32,431 bases of DNA from Limnohabitans sp. (GCA_009693505.1 SHXD01000032.1:1-32431); one strand, 5' to 3'. Positions 7,254-17,199 are shown, counted from the stretch's first letter. The notes: a model not told the origin generated them from the sequence alone. Program-made: numbers and translations.

Positions 7254-8279
7254 ATGAAGGTATTTCGCGGATTCAACCACCCAAACAGGGCCCATCAATG
7301 CGCCTTGACGATCGGTAACTTTGACGGTGTCCACCGCGGCCACCAGGCCATGCTCGCGCTCTTGAAAAACGAAGCTGCGCACCGTGGAGTGCCAAGTTGT
7401 GTGATGACCTTCGAGCCACACCCCAGAGATTTTTTTGCCAAACTTCACAACAAGCCTGAATTGGCGCCCGCACGAATTGCAAACCTGCGCGACAAATTGC
7501 TAGAGCTTGAACGCTGCGGCATCGACCAAGTGGTGGTACTACCCTTTGACGCACGCTTAGCAAGCCAAACACCAGAGGACTTCATTCAGTCCGTCCTGGT
7601 GAAGGGTCTGGGTGTCAAATATTTGCTGGTGGGCGATGATTTTCGCTTTGGCGCCAAGCGGGCCGGCGACTACACCATGCTAGATGCCACCGGTCAGCGC
7701 TTGGGTTTTGATGTGGCCCGGATGAACAGCTACGAAGTGCATGGCCTCAGAGTTTCAAGCTCTGCCGTCAGAGAAGCCCTAACCAAGGGCGACATGAACG
7801 GGGTAGCCCGCCTTTTGGGACGGCCCTACAGCATCAGCGGTCATGTGGTGCATGGCCGAAAGCTAGGGCGTGGCTTAGGAGCCTCTCATGAAGGCGCTCA
7901 GGACGGCTTCAGAACACTCAATTTGCGCTTTAGCCATTGGCAACCCGCAGCCAGCGGTATTTTCAATGTGGAAGTCCATGGCTTAAGCCTCCAAGCCTTG
8001 CCAGGGGTGGCCAATTTGGGCATTCGCCCCTCTTTGGACCCCAACGATGTCAATGGTGGCAGGGTGCTGTTAGAGACCCATTGCTTAGACTGGCCAACCC
8101 AGCTGGGGCCCGAAGGAGGCTACAGTAAAATCATCCGAGTTGACTTGCTGCACAAATTACACGACGAGCTGAAGTACGACAGCTTGGAAGCCCTCACAGA
8201 GGGCATTGCCAAGGACTGCCACGATGCGCGTGCATTTTTCGCCGCTAGAGATGCGACTTTGCAAGTCCCCACACCATGA
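7254..8279 (+). CDS. ribF: Bifunctional riboflavin kinase / FAD synthetase
   Basis: RibF phosphorylates riboflavin to FMN and adenylylates FMN to FAD. The N-terminal nucleotidyltransferase domain shows TIGNFDGVHRGHQ (19-31) with the H-x-G-H nucleotide-binding motif, and later GDDFRFGAKRAGD. The C-terminal riboflavin kinase domain begins at GHVVHGRKLGRGLG. The common PTAN motif of that domain is replaced by RTLN, keeping the Thr and Asn, and about ten residues are inserted before it; the total of 341 residues is slightly above the usual 305-330. No clear ribosome-binding site precedes the ATG. ileS begins 11 bp after its stop. No FMN riboswitch is seen upstream. Confidence 0.96.
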   Translation: MKVFRGFNHPNRAHQCALTIGNFDGVHRGHQAMLALLKNEAAHRGVPSCVMTFEPHPRDFFAKLHNKPELAPARIANLRDKLLELERCGIDQVVVLPFDARLASQTPEDFIQSVLVKGLGVKYLLVGDDFRFGAKRAGDYTMLDATGQRLGFDVARMNSYEVHGLRVSSSAVREALTKGDMNGVARLLGRPYSISGHVVHGRKLGRGLGASHEGAQDGFRTLNLRFSHWQPAASGIFNVEVHGLSLQALPGVANLGIRPSLDPNDVNGGRVLLETHCLDWPTQLGPEGGYSKIIRVDLLHKLHDELKYDSLEALTEGIAKDCHDARAFFAARDATLQVPTP

Positions 8280-8290
8280 CGCTTTGAACA

Positions 8291-11146
8291 ATGTCCGAAC
8301 AAAAAACAAATTACCGTACCACTCTGAACATGCCCGACACCGCGTTTGCAATGCGCGGCGATTTGCCTAAACGTGAGCCTGCTTGGGCCAAGGCTTGGAG
8401 CGATCAAGGCCTGTACAAAAAACTGCGTCTTGCACGCCAAGGTGCTCCTTTGTTTGTGTTGCACGACGGCCCGCCCTACGCCAACGGCAAATTGCACATT
8501 GGTCACGCCCTGAACAAAGTACTCAAAGACATGATCGTCAAGTCCAAGCAATTGGCGGGCTTTGACGCGCAATACATTCCGGGCTGGGACTGCCACGGCT
8601 TGCCCATTGAAAACGCCATTGAAAAATTGCATGGCCGCAAATTGAGCCGCGACGACATGCAGGCCAAGAGCCGCGCCTTTGCAACCGAACAAATTGATCA
8701 GCAACGCGAAGACTTCAAACGATTGGGCGTGTTGGGTGATTGGGATCGTCCCTATCGCACCATGGACTTTGCCAACGAAGCGGGCGAAATTCGCGCCTTT
8801 AAACGCGTCATTGAACGTGGCTTTGTCTATCGCGGCTTGAAGCCCGTTTACTGGTGCTTTGATTGCGGCTCTTCATTGGCCGAATTTGAAATTGAATACG
8901 CCGACAAAAAAAGTGACACCCTGGATGTTGCCTTTGAAGCGGCCGACAAGGCCGCACTGGCCAAGGCGTTTGGTCTCAGCGCCCTGCCCGACTCGTCCAA
9001 ATCGGCCTTCGCAGTCATCTGGACCACCACCGCTTGGACCTTGCCTGCCAACCAAGCATTGAATGTCAACCCCGAGTTGGTTTACGCCTTGGTCAATACC
9101 GACAAAGGCCTCTTGGTCTTGGCCGAGTCTTTGGTCGAAAAATGTTTAGAGCGCTACAAGTTAAAAGGTCAAGTGGTGGCAACCACCAATGGCGAAAAGC
9201 TGGGCGGCTTGAATTTCAAACACCCCTTGTACGACGTTCACGAAGGCTACAAACGCTTCTCGCCAGTTTATGTTGCCGACTATGTGAGCGCTCAAGATGG
9301 CACGGGCATTGTTCACTCCTCGCCCGCTTACGGCGTCGATGACTTCAACTCGTGTGTCGCCAATGGCCTGGCCTATGACGACATCTTGAACCCTGTTCAA
9401 GGCAATGGCAGCTATGCAGAAGACTTGCCCCTCTTTGGCGGTCTGAACATTTGGAAAGCTTGCCCCCGCATCATTGAAGTCTTGGGTGAAAGCAATCGGC
9501 TCATGGCCACCTACGGCATCACCCACAGCTACCCCCATTGCTGGCGCCACAAAACTCCCGTCATTTACCGCGCTGCGGCGCAGTGGTTTGTTCGCATGGA
9601 CGAAGGCCCTGGCGTTTTCTCTAAAGACAAAGCATCCAAAACATTGCGGCAGTTGGCACTCGATGCCATCGATCAAACCCACTTCTATCCAGAAAACGGC
9701 AAGACGCGTTTGCGCGACATGATTGCCAACCGCCCTGATTGGTGTATTTCTCGTCAGCGCAGCTGGGGCGTGCCTGTGCCCTTCTTTTTGCACAAAGATT
9801 CGGGTGAGTTGCATCCTCGCACCATGGAAATTTTGGATCAAGCTGCCAACATCGTTGAAATAGGCGGCATTGAAGCTTGGAGCCGTGCAACTGCGGAAGA
9901 AATTTTGGGGGCAGCCGATGCACCCAACTACACCAAGAGCACCGACATTTTGGAAGTGTGGTTTGACTCTGGCTCTACCTTCCAGCACGTGCTACGCGGC
10001 AGTCACAAAGATGCCTACGACCGAGCGCCTTTCCATGACGTGGGATCAGAAGCCGACTTGTACTTAGAAGGCCACGACCAACACCGCGGCTGGTTCCACA
10101 GCTCTTTGTTGCTCGGTTGCGCTTTGTACGATAGAGCGCCGTATCGCGGTTTGCTCACGCACGGGTTTGCCACCGACGGCCAAGGCCGCAAGATGAGCAA
10201 GAGCTTGGGCAACGTCATGGCGCCGCAAGAAATCAGCGACAAGATGGGCGCCGAAATTGTGCGCTTGTGGGTAGCCTCCACCGACTACTCTGGCGACCTC
10301 AACATCGACGACAAAATATTGGCGCGCGTGGTCGATGCTTATCGCCGCATTCGCAACACCTTGCGTTTCCTGTTGGCCAACGTGAGCGACTTCGACCCTG
10401 CCAAAGATGCCGTGGCCGATGCTGACCTTTTAGAAATTGATCGCTTTGCCTTGAGTCGCGCCGCGCAAATGCAAGCCGATATTTTGGCTCACTTCAAGGT
10501 CTATGAGTTTCACCCCGTGGTGTCCAAATTACAGATCTATTGCTCTGAAGATTTGGGCGCGTTCTATTTGGACGTGTTGAAAGACCGCCTGTATACCAAC
10601 GCACCCAAGTCATTGGCTCGTCGCTCTGCACAAACGGTGCTCTACCGCATCACGCATGCCATGCTGCGCTTGATGGCACCGTTCTTGAGCTTTACCGCCG
10701 AGGAAGCTTGGCACGCTTTTGGCACTTCTGAATCCATCTTCATGGAAACCTACAGCGACTTGGGCACACCCAACGAAGCGCTGCTGGCCAAGTGGACTCG
10801 CATTCGACAAATTCGCGATCAGGTCAACAAGGACATTGAAGCCCTTCGTGCCGATGGCAAAGTGGGGGCTTCATTGCAAGCCTCTGTGAACTTGCAAGTC
10901 GGCCCTGAAGACCATGTCTTGTTGGCCAGTTTGGGCAATGACTTGAAGTTTGTGTTCATCACGTCACAAATTATTTTAGAGGCCAGTTCCGAGATGCTTG
11001 CCAAGGTTTCTGTCAGTCAGGACACCAAGTGCGAGCGTTGCTGGCACTACGCCCCCGATGTGGGCGTGAACCCTGCACATCCCACCCTGTGCGGCCGTTG
11101 CGACAGCAACTTGCATGGCTCGGGTGAAACTCGACTGTTTGCTTAA
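8291..11146 (+). CDS. ileS: Isoleucyl-tRNA synthetase
   Basis: This 951-residue class I aminoacyl-tRNA synthetase charges tRNA-Ile. It has the HIGH motif (69-72, in [16 protein letters not shown]), the large CP1 editing domain in the middle, KMSKS (634-638, in [10 protein letters not shown]), an anticodon-binding helical domain, and a C-terminal zinc finger CERC (914-917) / CGRC (934-937). Length matches the 930-960 residues of the bacterial type I enzyme that is sensitive to mupirocin; there is no sign of the resistant eukaryote-like type. It sits between ribF and lspA, a classic proteobacterial order, and is probably co-transcribed with both. Confidence 0.98.
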   Translation: MSEQKTNYRTTLNMPDTAFAMRGDLPKREPAWAKAWSDQGLYKKLRLARQGAPLFVLHDGPPYANGKLHIGHALNKVLKDMIVKSKQLAGFDAQYIPGWDCHGLPIENAIEKLHGRKLSRDDMQAKSRAFATEQIDQQREDFKRLGVLGDWDRPYRTMDFANEAGEIRAFKRVIERGFVYRGLKPVYWCFDCGSSLAEFEIEYADKKSDTLDVAFEAADKAALAKAFGLSALPDSSKSAFAVIWTTTAWTLPANQALNVNPELVYALVNTDKGLLVLAESLVEKCLERYKLKGQVVATTNGEKLGGLNFKHPLYDVHEGYKRFSPVYVADYVSAQDGTGIVHSSPAYGVDDFNSCVANGLAYDDILNPVQGNGSYAEDLPLFGGLNIWKACPRIIEVLGESNRLMATYGITHSYPHCWRHKTPVIYRAAAQWFVRMDEGPGVFSKDKASKTLRQLALDAIDQTHFYPENGKTRLRDMIANRPDWCISRQRSWGVPVPFFLHKDSGELHPRTMEILDQAANIVEIGGIEAWSRATAEEILGAADAPNYTKSTDILEVWFDSGSTFQHVLRGSHKDAYDRAPFHDVGSEADLYLEGHDQHRGWFHSSLLLGCALYDRAPYRGLLTHGFATDGQGRKMSKSLGNVMAPQEISDKMGAEIVRLWVASTDYSGDLNIDDKILARVVDAYRRIRNTLRFLLANVSDFDPAKDAVADADLLEIDRFALSRAAQMQADILAHFKVYEFHPVVSKLQIYCSEDLGAFYLDVLKDRLYTNAPKSLARRSAQTVLYRITHAMLRLMAPFLSFTAEEAWHAFGTSESIFMETYSDLGTPNEALLAKWTRIRQIRDQVNKDIEALRADGKVGASLQASVNLQVGPEDHVLLASLGNDLKFVFITSQIILEASSEMLAKVSVSQDTKCERCWHYAPDVGVNPAHPTLCGRCDSNLHGSGETRLFA

Positions 11147-11156
11147 AGCATCAAAC

Positions 11157-11660
11157 ATGGCGCGCAACAAAAACGCTTTCAAATCAGGCTCGGGCGTCTG
11201 GCTCTGGTTGGGCATTGCGCTCATTACTCTGTTGCTAGACCAATTGACCAAGATTGCGGTTGTGGGTGCCTTCCAGTTGGGTGAAACTCTGCCCATGACC
11301 TCCTTCTTCAATTTGGTTCGCGTGCACAACCCCGGCGCCGCATTTTCCTTCTTGGCCGATGCAGGCGGCTGGCAGCGCTGGTTCTTTACGGGGCTGGGTG
11401 TTGTGGCCGCGGTGGTGATGCTTTATTTGCTGCGCATGCATGCTGGCCAAACTTTGTTTTGCCTGGCTTTGTCTCTGCTGTTGGGCGGTGCGGTCGGCAA
11501 TGTGATCGATCGCGTACTTTACAGCCATGTGATTGATTTTCTAGACTTCTATTACGGCACTTGGCACTTCCCCGCTTTCAACGTGGCCGACAGTGCCATC
11601 ACCCTCGGCGCAGGTCTGCTCATATTGGACGAGTTGCTGCGTGTAAGGCGCGGCAATTAA
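11157..11660 (+). CDS. lspA: Lipoprotein signal peptidase II
   Basis: LspA is the inner-membrane aspartyl protease that cleaves prolipoprotein signal peptides after lipidation. The 167-residue product has four predicted membrane spans (about 14-34, 70-92, 97-115 and 138-160). It carries [14 protein letters not shown] (51-64) and the two catalytic aspartates, Asp127 in HVIDFLDF and Asp145 in [11 protein letters not shown] 11157 gives the normal length; an ATG at 11115 lies inside ileS and is less likely. The stop overlaps the stop of the convergent quinone oxidoreductase in the tetranucleotide TTAA (11657-11660). ispH, which follows lspA in many relatives, is absent here. Confidence 0.96.
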   Translation: MARNKNAFKSGSGVWLWLGIALITLLLDQLTKIAVVGAFQLGETLPMTSFFNLVRVHNPGAAFSFLADAGGWQRWFFTGLGVVAAVVMLYLLRMHAGQTLFCLALSLLLGGAVGNVIDRVLYSHVIDFLDFYYGTWHFPAFNVADSAITLGAGLLILDELLRVRRGN

Positions 11661-12640
11661 AGCGTGAGGATGGTGCAACCCGTTGTTTTGCGGGCTTCTA
11701 GAGCAATGTGTGCCTCTTTCACTTGCACCAGCGGGAAGGTCTGGTCAATGTGAATTTTGACTTTGCCACTTTGCACCACAGCAAACAAATCGTCGGCCAT
11801 GGCTTGCGTGCTTTCGCGCGATGTGATGTGGCTGAACAAGGTTTGGCGTGTGACATACAAAGAGCCCTTGGCGCCCAACATGCCAGGTGCGAAGGGTGCT
11901 ACGGCACCAGAGGCATTGCCAAAACTTGCCATCAAGCCCAAGGGGCGCAAGCATTCGAGTGATTTGTCCCAAGTGTCTTTGCCCACCGAGTCGTAAACCA
12001 CTTTCAAACCTTTGCCGCCCGTGATTTCTTTCACGCGGGGCAAGAAATCTTCAGTGCTGTAGTTGATGCAGTATTCGGCACCATTCGCCAATGCAAGTTT
12101 GCATTTGTCATCAGAGCCCGCTGTGCCAATCATGCTGAAACCCAAAGCCTTGCCCCATTGGCAAGCAATGAGGCCCACACCGCCAGCGGCTGCGTGGAAC
12201 AACACATGGTCGCCGGCTTGCAAGCCTTCAACCGGTCGTGTTTTCAAAAGCAGGTACTGTGCAGTGAGACCCTTGAGCATCATGGCAGCGCCGGTTTCAA
12301 AAGAAATGTCGTCTGGCAATTTGCAAACGCACTTGGCGGGCATCACGCGCTCTTCGCAATAACTGCCTGGGGGTTGGCTGGCATAGGCTGCACGATCGCC
12401 CACCTTGAGGTGGGTAACGCCCTCGCCCACGGCCTCGACAATGCCCGAGGCTTCCATACCCAACTTCAAAGGCATGGGCAAGGTGTACAAACCGCTGCGT
12501 TGGTAAACGTCGATGAAGTTCAAGCCAATGGCTTTGTGGCGAATGCGAATTTCGCCAGGGCCGGGTTGGCCCACTGTAACGTCAACCAATTTGAGTTGTT
12601 CTGGGCCACCGTTTTGGTCGATTTGGACAGCTAAGCTCAT
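11657..12640 (-). CDS. Quinone oxidoreductase (zinc-independent MDR family)
   Basis: The 327-residue protein belongs to the medium-chain dehydrogenase/reductase superfamily, QOR branch, which reduces quinones with NADPH. It has the GroES-like N-terminal half ([14 protein letters not shown], then [15 protein letters not shown]) and a Rossmann half with the dinucleotide loop [19 protein letters not shown] (about 149-167). The zinc-binding cysteines of alcohol dehydrogenases are absent, as expected for this branch. AGGAGA lies six bases before the ATG. It converges on lspA and diverges from the exporter at 12773. The physiological substrate is unknown. The divergent upstream region holds a TGTGA-N7-TCACA palindrome. 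Confidence 0.92.
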   Translation of the reverse strand: MSLAVQIDQNGGPEQLKLVDVTVGQPGPGEIRIRHKAIGLNFIDVYQRSGLYTLPMPLKLGMEASGIVEAVGEGVTHLKVGDRAAYASQPPGSYCEERVMPAKCVCKLPDDISFETGAAMMLKGLTAQYLLLKTRPVEGLQAGDHVLFHAAAGGVGLIACQWGKALGFSMIGTAGSDDKCKLALANGAEYCINYSTEDFLPRVKEITGGKGLKVVYDSVGKDTWDKSLECLRPLGLMASFGNASGAVAPFAPGMLGAKGSLYVTRQTLFSHITSRESTQAMADDLFAVVQSGKVKIHIDQTFPLVQVKEAHIALEARKTTGCTILTL

Positions 12641-12680
12641 GCGTTTCTCCTAGAAAAATTGAAATTGAGGTGTGATTGAG

Positions 12681-12697
12681 TGTGAGCCAAAATCACA
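12681..12697. promoter_or_regulatory. Candidate operator, TGTGA-N7-TCACA palindrome
   Basis: The 17-bp sequence TGTGAGCCAAAATCACA has perfect 5-bp half-sites around a 7-bp spacer. A further TGTGAT half-site begins exactly 10 bp upstream (12671), about one helical turn away. The site lies in the 132-bp divergent region between the quinone oxidoreductase start (12640) and the exporter start (12773). The same 5-7-5 architecture recurs at 17157-17173. CRP sites have a 6-bp spacer, so this is not a standard CRP site. The regulator is unknown. Confidence 0.35.
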
Positions 12698-12772
12698 TTG
12701 ACCGCTACTTTGCCACGAATTCAATGACCCTGCGTGACAACACACCCTTGCGTTGCCATTAAAGTCACGGGC

Positions 12773-13678
12773 ATGACACAAAAACTCTCACCTGGCACAG
12801 CGCTCATGCTCACCGTTCCGCCGCTGCTTTGGGCAGGCAACGCCGTGGTGGGCCGATTGGTGAGTGATTTGGTACCGCCCATCACCCTCAATTTTTTGCG
12901 TTGGGCGATTGCTTTTTTCATCCTTCTTCCCTTAGCTTGGCATTTGCTCAAACCCAGTAGCCCACTCTGGCCCTACTGGCGCAGGTTTGCTCTGCTGAGT
13001 TTGTTAGGTGTGGGTTGCTACAACGCGCTGCAGTATTTGGCATTGCAAACCTCCACCCCACTCAACGTGACCTTGGTGGCGGCCAGCACCCCCGTGTTCA
13101 TGCTGGCCATCGGCGCCTTGTTTTTTAAGACACCTGTGCGGCGTGCACAGTGGCTGGGCGCAGGGCTTTCCATTGCGGGTGTGTTGGTGGTTTTGTCGCG
13201 CGGCGATGCAGAGCAACTGCTGCAGGTGAGCTTTGTGGTGGGCGACATTTATATTTTGCTGGCCACTGCCTGCTGGGCAATTTACAGCTGGCTCTTAACG
13301 CAGCGCAACGAGCCCGACGAAATTCGAAGCAATTGGGCAGCATTCCTGATGGCGCAGGTCATATTTGGCCTAGGCTGGGCGGGCATGTTTACAGGTGCTG
13401 AATGGGCGCTTACCAACGCACACATTACTTGGGGCCCGCCCCTTTATGCAGCGCTTGCTTTTGTAGCCATCGGCCCTGCTGTGATGGCCTACAGATGCTG
13501 GGGCTTGGGTGTGCAAACTGCAGGGCCAGCGGTGGCGGGTTTCTTTGCCAACCTCACACCGCTGTTTGCCGCCATCATGTCGACCGTGTTCTTAGGCGAC
13601 CTGCCCCAGATCTATCACCTTGTGGCTTTTGGCCTCATTGTGAGTGGCATTCTGGTGTCCTCACGGCGTACCCATTGA
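12773..13678 (+). CDS. EamA/DMT-family membrane transporter
   Basis: The 301-residue product has ten predicted membrane helices arranged as two EamA repeats, typical of drug/metabolite exporters of the inner membrane. Recognisable features are PPLLWAGNAVVGRL in helix 1, LNFLRWAIAFFILLPLAW in helix 2, and the second-repeat segment ATACWAIYSWLLTQR. The family exports amino acids, purines or other metabolites, and the substrate cannot be inferred. ATG 12773 is chosen; an in-frame GTG at 12734 would add 13 residues. It diverges from the quinone oxidoreductase and converges on the SDR gene 36 bp away. Confidence 0.88.
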   Translation: MTQKLSPGTALMLTVPPLLWAGNAVVGRLVSDLVPPITLNFLRWAIAFFILLPLAWHLLKPSSPLWPYWRRFALLSLLGVGCYNALQYLALQTSTPLNVTLVAASTPVFMLAIGALFFKTPVRRAQWLGAGLSIAGVLVVLSRGDAEQLLQVSFVVGDIYILLATACWAIYSWLLTQRNEPDEIRSNWAAFLMAQVIFGLGWAGMFTGAEWALTNAHITWGPPLYAALAFVAIGPAVMAYRCWGLGVQTAGPAVAGFFANLTPLFAAIMSTVFLGDLPQIYHLVAFGLIVSGILVSSRRTH

Positions 13679-13714
13679 GGGCCAGCGTGCGAGGCGCATG
13701 CAGCTTGCGAAGCG

Positions 13715-14512
13715 TCAATAAGTACCTGGGTAGGAACCACCATCGGTCAAGAAGTTTTGACCTGTGATGTAAGACGCTTGTTGACTGCAAATATACGCAC
13801 ACAGCGATCCAAATTCTTGCGGTGTACCGTAACGGCCAGCCGGCACCTGCGCTTGTTGTTGTGCGCGAATTTCTTCAACCGATTTGCCCGTCTTTTGCGA
13901 AATTGCTTCTACATTGGAGCGAATTCGATCGGTGTCAAATCTACCAGGCAAGATGTTGTTGATGGTGACGCCTTGCGCTGCAATTTTGGTGCGTGCAACA
14001 CCGGCGACAAAACCCGTCAAGCCACTTCGTGCACCATTGGACAAGCCCAGAATATCAATGGGCGATTTGACTGAACTGGAGGTGATGTTCACGATGCGAC
14101 CAAAGCCTCTTGCCGCCATGCCATCCACAGTGGCCTTGATCAGCTCAATGGGCGTCAGCATGTTGGCGTCCAAGGCTTTGATCCAAGCCTCGCGGTCCCA
14201 ACTGCGAAAATCACCGGGAGGCGGTCCGCCCGCATTGGTCACCACGATGTCAAAGTCTTTGCCAGGGCCACCAGGCACTGCAAATAAAGCGGCCCGGCCA
14301 GCTTCCGTGGTGATGTCAGCCGCTACTGGGAGCAGCTTCACGCCGGGCGCTTCTTTTTGCAAATCTGCTACGGCTTGGTTTAAAACATCGGCACCACGCG
14401 CCACCATGACGACGTTGACACCTTCTAAAGCCAGCGCACGTGCACAGCCCCAGCCTAAGCCCTTGCTTGCGCCGCCCACCAAAGCCCACTTGCCTTTAAT
14501 TCCTAAATCCAT
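13715..14512 (-). CDS. SDR family protein, BKR-like, atypical active site
   Basis: This is a 265-residue Rossmann-fold protein of the short-chain dehydrogenase/reductase superfamily. The cofactor loop GGASKGLG (13-20) and NAGG (93-96) are present, as is the active-site serine region NITSSS (142-147). The catalytic YxxxK is replaced by SNGAR, that is Ser158 and Arg162. This matches my knowledge of a described subgroup (BKR-like SDR-like) that lacks a perfect tetrad, so it may be a divergent reductase or a non-catalytic protein. AAGGAG precedes the ATG by four bases. An exporter gene lies 33 bp upstream on the same strand, so co-transcription with ggt and that exporter is likely. Confidence 0.88.
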   Translation of the reverse strand: MDLGIKGKWALVGGASKGLGWGCARALALEGVNVVMVARGADVLNQAVADLQKEAPGVKLLPVAADITTEAGRAALFAVPGGPGKDFDIVVTNAGGPPPGDFRSWDREAWIKALDANMLTPIELIKATVDGMAARGFGRIVNITSSSVKSPIDILGLSNGARSGLTGFVAGVARTKIAAQGVTINNILPGRFDTDRIRSNVEAISQKTGKSVEEIRAQQQAQVPAGRYGTPQEFGSLCAYICSQQASYITGQNFLTDGGSYPGTY

Positions 14513-14545
14513 GATGACTCCTTCAAAAAAGTTAGACCACCGAGG

Positions 14546-15457
14546 TCAAATTGATTCAACAACTTTGGGTGCTTTGGTCACCCAGAACACGCCGCCCAAA
14601 ACCAAAACAGTGCCCATCAAAATCCAAAGATTGAAAGTTTCGTTCAAAAAGAATGCGCCCATGGTCAATGTGGACAAGGGGCCAATCATGCCGATTTGCG
14701 AAGTTAAGCCAGGCCCAATGCGTTCAATGGCCATCATGATCATGAGCACTGGCAAAACAGTACAGACTGTAGCATTCAGCATGGACAGCCAAATGACTTC
14801 AGGCACCACATTCAATGCCGCCACCGGCTTGAGCAGCACAAACTGAAGAATGCAAAAAAAACAGGCCACCGTGGTGGCCAAGCCAGCCAAACGCAATGAA
14901 CCCAAGCGTTGCACAAGTTGTCCGCTGTAGGTTAGGTAAAGGGCATAGCTGATGGCGCTCCCAAAAACCAAAATGGCACCCAAGGCAATGTTGTCACCCA
15001 CCAAGGAAATTTCGTGGCCAAACACCAACAACACACCGCTGTAACTGACGGCCATGGCCATGCCTTGACGGTATGTGATTTTGCGCTTGTAAAGTACCCA
15101 ACCCAAAACCAATACCAAGGTGGGGTTGAGGTACAAAATTAGGCGCTCAAAGGCCGCACTGATGTACTGCAAACCTAAAAAATCGAGAAAGCTGGAAAGG
15201 TAGTAGCCGGAAAAACCAAGCCCTAAAACACCCAAGCAATCATTGCGCGTCAGAGGTGCTTGGTGGCGGCTTGCCCACCAAGCCATGGCGATGAAAAAAG
15301 GCAACGCGAAAAGCATGCGCAACATCACCAAGGTGATGGGATCGACACCCTGTCGGTACGCAAGTTTGACAATGATCGCTTTGCCGCTGAAAGCGATCGA
15401 GCCCGCAGCGGCCAACAACAAACCAGACGAGAATTTAGAAGCTAGGGTTTGCGTCAA
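14546..15457 (-). CDS. EamA/DMT-family membrane transporter
   Basis: The 303-residue product has ten predicted membrane helices in two EamA domains, starting GLLLAAAGSIAFSGKAIIVK; GFSGYYLSSFLDFLGLQYIS and the C-terminal LNETFNLWILMGTVLVLGG are typical of the family. It is only loosely related to the exporter at 12773. No ATG precedes the first helix. The start is taken as TTG 15457, whose first base overlaps the upstream ggt stop as TTGA (15454-15457), implying translational coupling to the gamma-glutamyltransferase. The pairing suggests export or import of a peptide or amino acid related to gamma-glutamyl metabolism (inference). Confidence 0.87.
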   Translation of the reverse strand: MTQTLASKFSSGLLLAAAGSIAFSGKAIIVKLAYRQGVDPITLVMLRMLFALPFFIAMAWWASRHQAPLTRNDCLGVLGLGFSGYYLSSFLDFLGLQYISAAFERLILYLNPTLVLVLGWVLYKRKITYRQGMAMAVSYSGVLLVFGHEISLVGDNIALGAILVFGSAISYALYLTYSGQLVQRLGSLRLAGLATTVACFFCILQFVLLKPVAALNVVPEVIWLSMLNATVCTVLPVLMIMMAIERIGPGLTSQIGMIGPLSTLTMGAFFLNETFNLWILMGTVLVLGGVFWVTKAPKVVESI

Positions 15458-17076
15458 AAGCCAACCGCCTGCCCATCACGCCGTGGATCGGAAGCCGCTA
15501 TGTAGCCCTGCACTTTGGGGTCACCCATGCGCCAAATGAATTGACCCGCGCCAAAGTCTTGGTAGGAATCGTTGATCACTTCAAGCTCGTGTCCCAAATC
15601 ATTCAGGCCTTGAACTGTGTTGCGGTCCATGGTGGATTCGGCATTGATGGACATGCCGGCGTTGTAGCGCCAGCGCGGTGCATCACAAGCCGTTTGCGGG
15701 TTTTGACCGTAGTCAAGCATGCGCACCAAGGTCTGCATATGCCCTTGAGGCTGCATGTTGCCCCCCATCACGCCATAACTCATGACGGGTTGGCCATTTT
15801 GAGTTAAGAAGGCAGGAATGATGGTTTGGAAAGGTTTCTTACCAGGCGCGACCAAGTTGGCAGCGTTGGCACCTTTCAAATCGGTGCTAAAGCCAAAACC
15901 TCTGTTTTGCAAACTGACGCCAAAAGTAGGTTCAACCACACCAGACCCAAAGCCCATGTAGTTGCTTTGAATGAAGCTCACCATCATGCCGTTTTCATCG
16001 GCCGCTGTGAGATAAATGGTGCCACCCTTCACAGGATTTCCGGCCTTGAAATCTTGCGCCTTCTTCATGTCAATGAGTTGGGCGCGGCTCTTTAAATACG
16101 CGGGGTCAAGCATTTGAGCCGGTGTGACTTCCATGTAGCGCGGATCGGCCACATAGCGGTAAACGTCGACAAAGGCCAACTTCATGGCTTCAATTTGCAA
16201 ATGTTGAGAATCGATGCCGTCAACTTTCATGCTGGCAATGTCGAAGTTTTCCAAAATACCTAAAGCGATGAGGGCAGCAATGCCTTGGCCATTGGGGGGT
16301 ATTTCATGCAAGGTGTAGTCACGGTAGTTTTGCGCAATCGGCTCAACCCATTCAGGTCGATATGCCGCTAAATCTTGCAGCGACAAGGCGCCACCATGCT
16401 GCGTAGAGAAGCGCACCAGCGCCTCTGCAATTTCGCCTTCATAAAAAGCCCGTCCTTTGGTTTCGGCAATGGCACGCAAGCCTCTGGCCGCCGCTTTGAA
16501 TTGGAACAACTCACCAACATTCGGCGCACGGCCCCATGGCAAAAAGCTTTCGGTAAAGCCAGGCAAGGACTGCAGCAAAGGTGTGGCCGCATCCCATTTT
16601 TGTTGCACCACCACTGGCATCAGGTAGCCGCGCTCGGCAATTTCAATGGCGGGCTCCATCAGATCGGCGAAAGGCAGTTTGCCAAATCGCTCACTCATGG
16701 TGGCCCACGCGCCCACTGCGCCTGGAACCGTGACAGAGTCCCAGCCGCGCTTGGGTGGGTTGACAGCGTCTTGGCCATATTTGTTGTGAAAATACTCTGG
16801 GGTCCAGGCCTGCGGTGCAGGTCCGGATGCATTCAGGCCGTGCAGTTTGTTGCCGTCCCACAGAATACAAAAAGCATCAGAGCCTAAACCATTGCTGACG
16901 GGCTCTGTGATGGTCATGGCAGCAGCCGCTGCAATGGCCGCATCCACCGCATTGCCACCTTTGAGCATCATGCGCAAACCGGCTTGGGCCGCAAGTGGGT
17001 GAGAGGTAGACACAATGTTTCGCGCAAACAAGGGCAGGCGCGCAGACGAATAAGGGGTGCTGAAATCAAAACTCAT
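15454..17076 (-). CDS. Gamma-glutamyltransferase family protein (YwrD-like)
   Basis: The enzyme belongs to the N-terminal nucleophile hydrolases that cleave gamma-glutamyl bonds, such as those of glutathione, after self-processing into two subunits. In the 540-residue form the nucleophile is Thr353 in KGGTIYLTAADENG, and the donor-binding region SNYMGFGSGVV follows. The N-terminus (VSTSHPLAAQAGLRMMLKGGNAVDAA) matches the YwrD-like branch. There is no signal peptide, so unlike periplasmic Ggt this form is probably cytosolic. ATG 17076 is chosen; the open frame continues to a TTG at 17196, but that would cover the palindrome at 17157-17173. The downstream exporter start overlaps its stop by four bases. 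Confidence 0.92.
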   Translation of the reverse strand: MSFDFSTPYSSARLPLFARNIVSTSHPLAAQAGLRMMLKGGNAVDAAIAAAAAMTITEPVSNGLGSDAFCILWDGNKLHGLNASGPAPQAWTPEYFHNKYGQDAVNPPKRGWDSVTVPGAVGAWATMSERFGKLPFADLMEPAIEIAERGYLMPVVVQQKWDAATPLLQSLPGFTESFLPWGRAPNVGELFQFKAAARGLRAIAETKGRAFYEGEIAEALVRFSTQHGGALSLQDLAAYRPEWVEPIAQNYRDYTLHEIPPNGQGIAALIALGILENFDIASMKVDGIDSQHLQIEAMKLAFVDVYRYVADPRYMEVTPAQMLDPAYLKSRAQLIDMKKAQDFKAGNPVKGGTIYLTAADENGMMVSFIQSNYMGFGSGVVEPTFGVSLQNRGFGFSTDLKGANAANLVAPGKKPFQTIIPAFLTQNGQPVMSYGVMGGNMQPQGHMQTLVRMLDYGQNPQTACDAPRWRYNAGMSINAESTMDRNTVQGLNDLGHELEVINDSYQDFGAGQFIWRMGDPKVQGYIAASDPRRDGQAVGF

Positions 17077-17156
17077 GGCGTGGTCTAAATTGATCTGAGG
17101 AAGGGGATTTTGGGCTTGGGTATTTTGGGTCCGATGGGCGATTGTGTCAGGAAATT

Positions 17157-17173
17157 TGTGACCTAAAGTCACA
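17157..17173. promoter_or_regulatory. Candidate operator upstream of the gamma-glutamyltransferase gene
   Basis: TGTGACCTAAAGTCACA is a 17-bp palindrome with perfect 6-bp arms around a 5-bp spacer. It lies about 80-97 bp upstream of the ATG at 17076, between that gene and the tctA terminator. It shares the TGTGA-N7-TCACA form with 12681-12697. No regulator gene is adjacent. Confidence 0.35.
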
Positions 17174-17199
17174 TCGATCCATGAGAGTGCCGACAAGCC

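Noticed and set aside
17077-17196. 40-codon N-terminal extension of the gamma-glutamyltransferase
   Set aside because: It starts at TTG, shows no signal peptide, spans the palindrome at 17157-17173 and begins right at the tct terminator; ATG 17076 matches YwrD-like starts.
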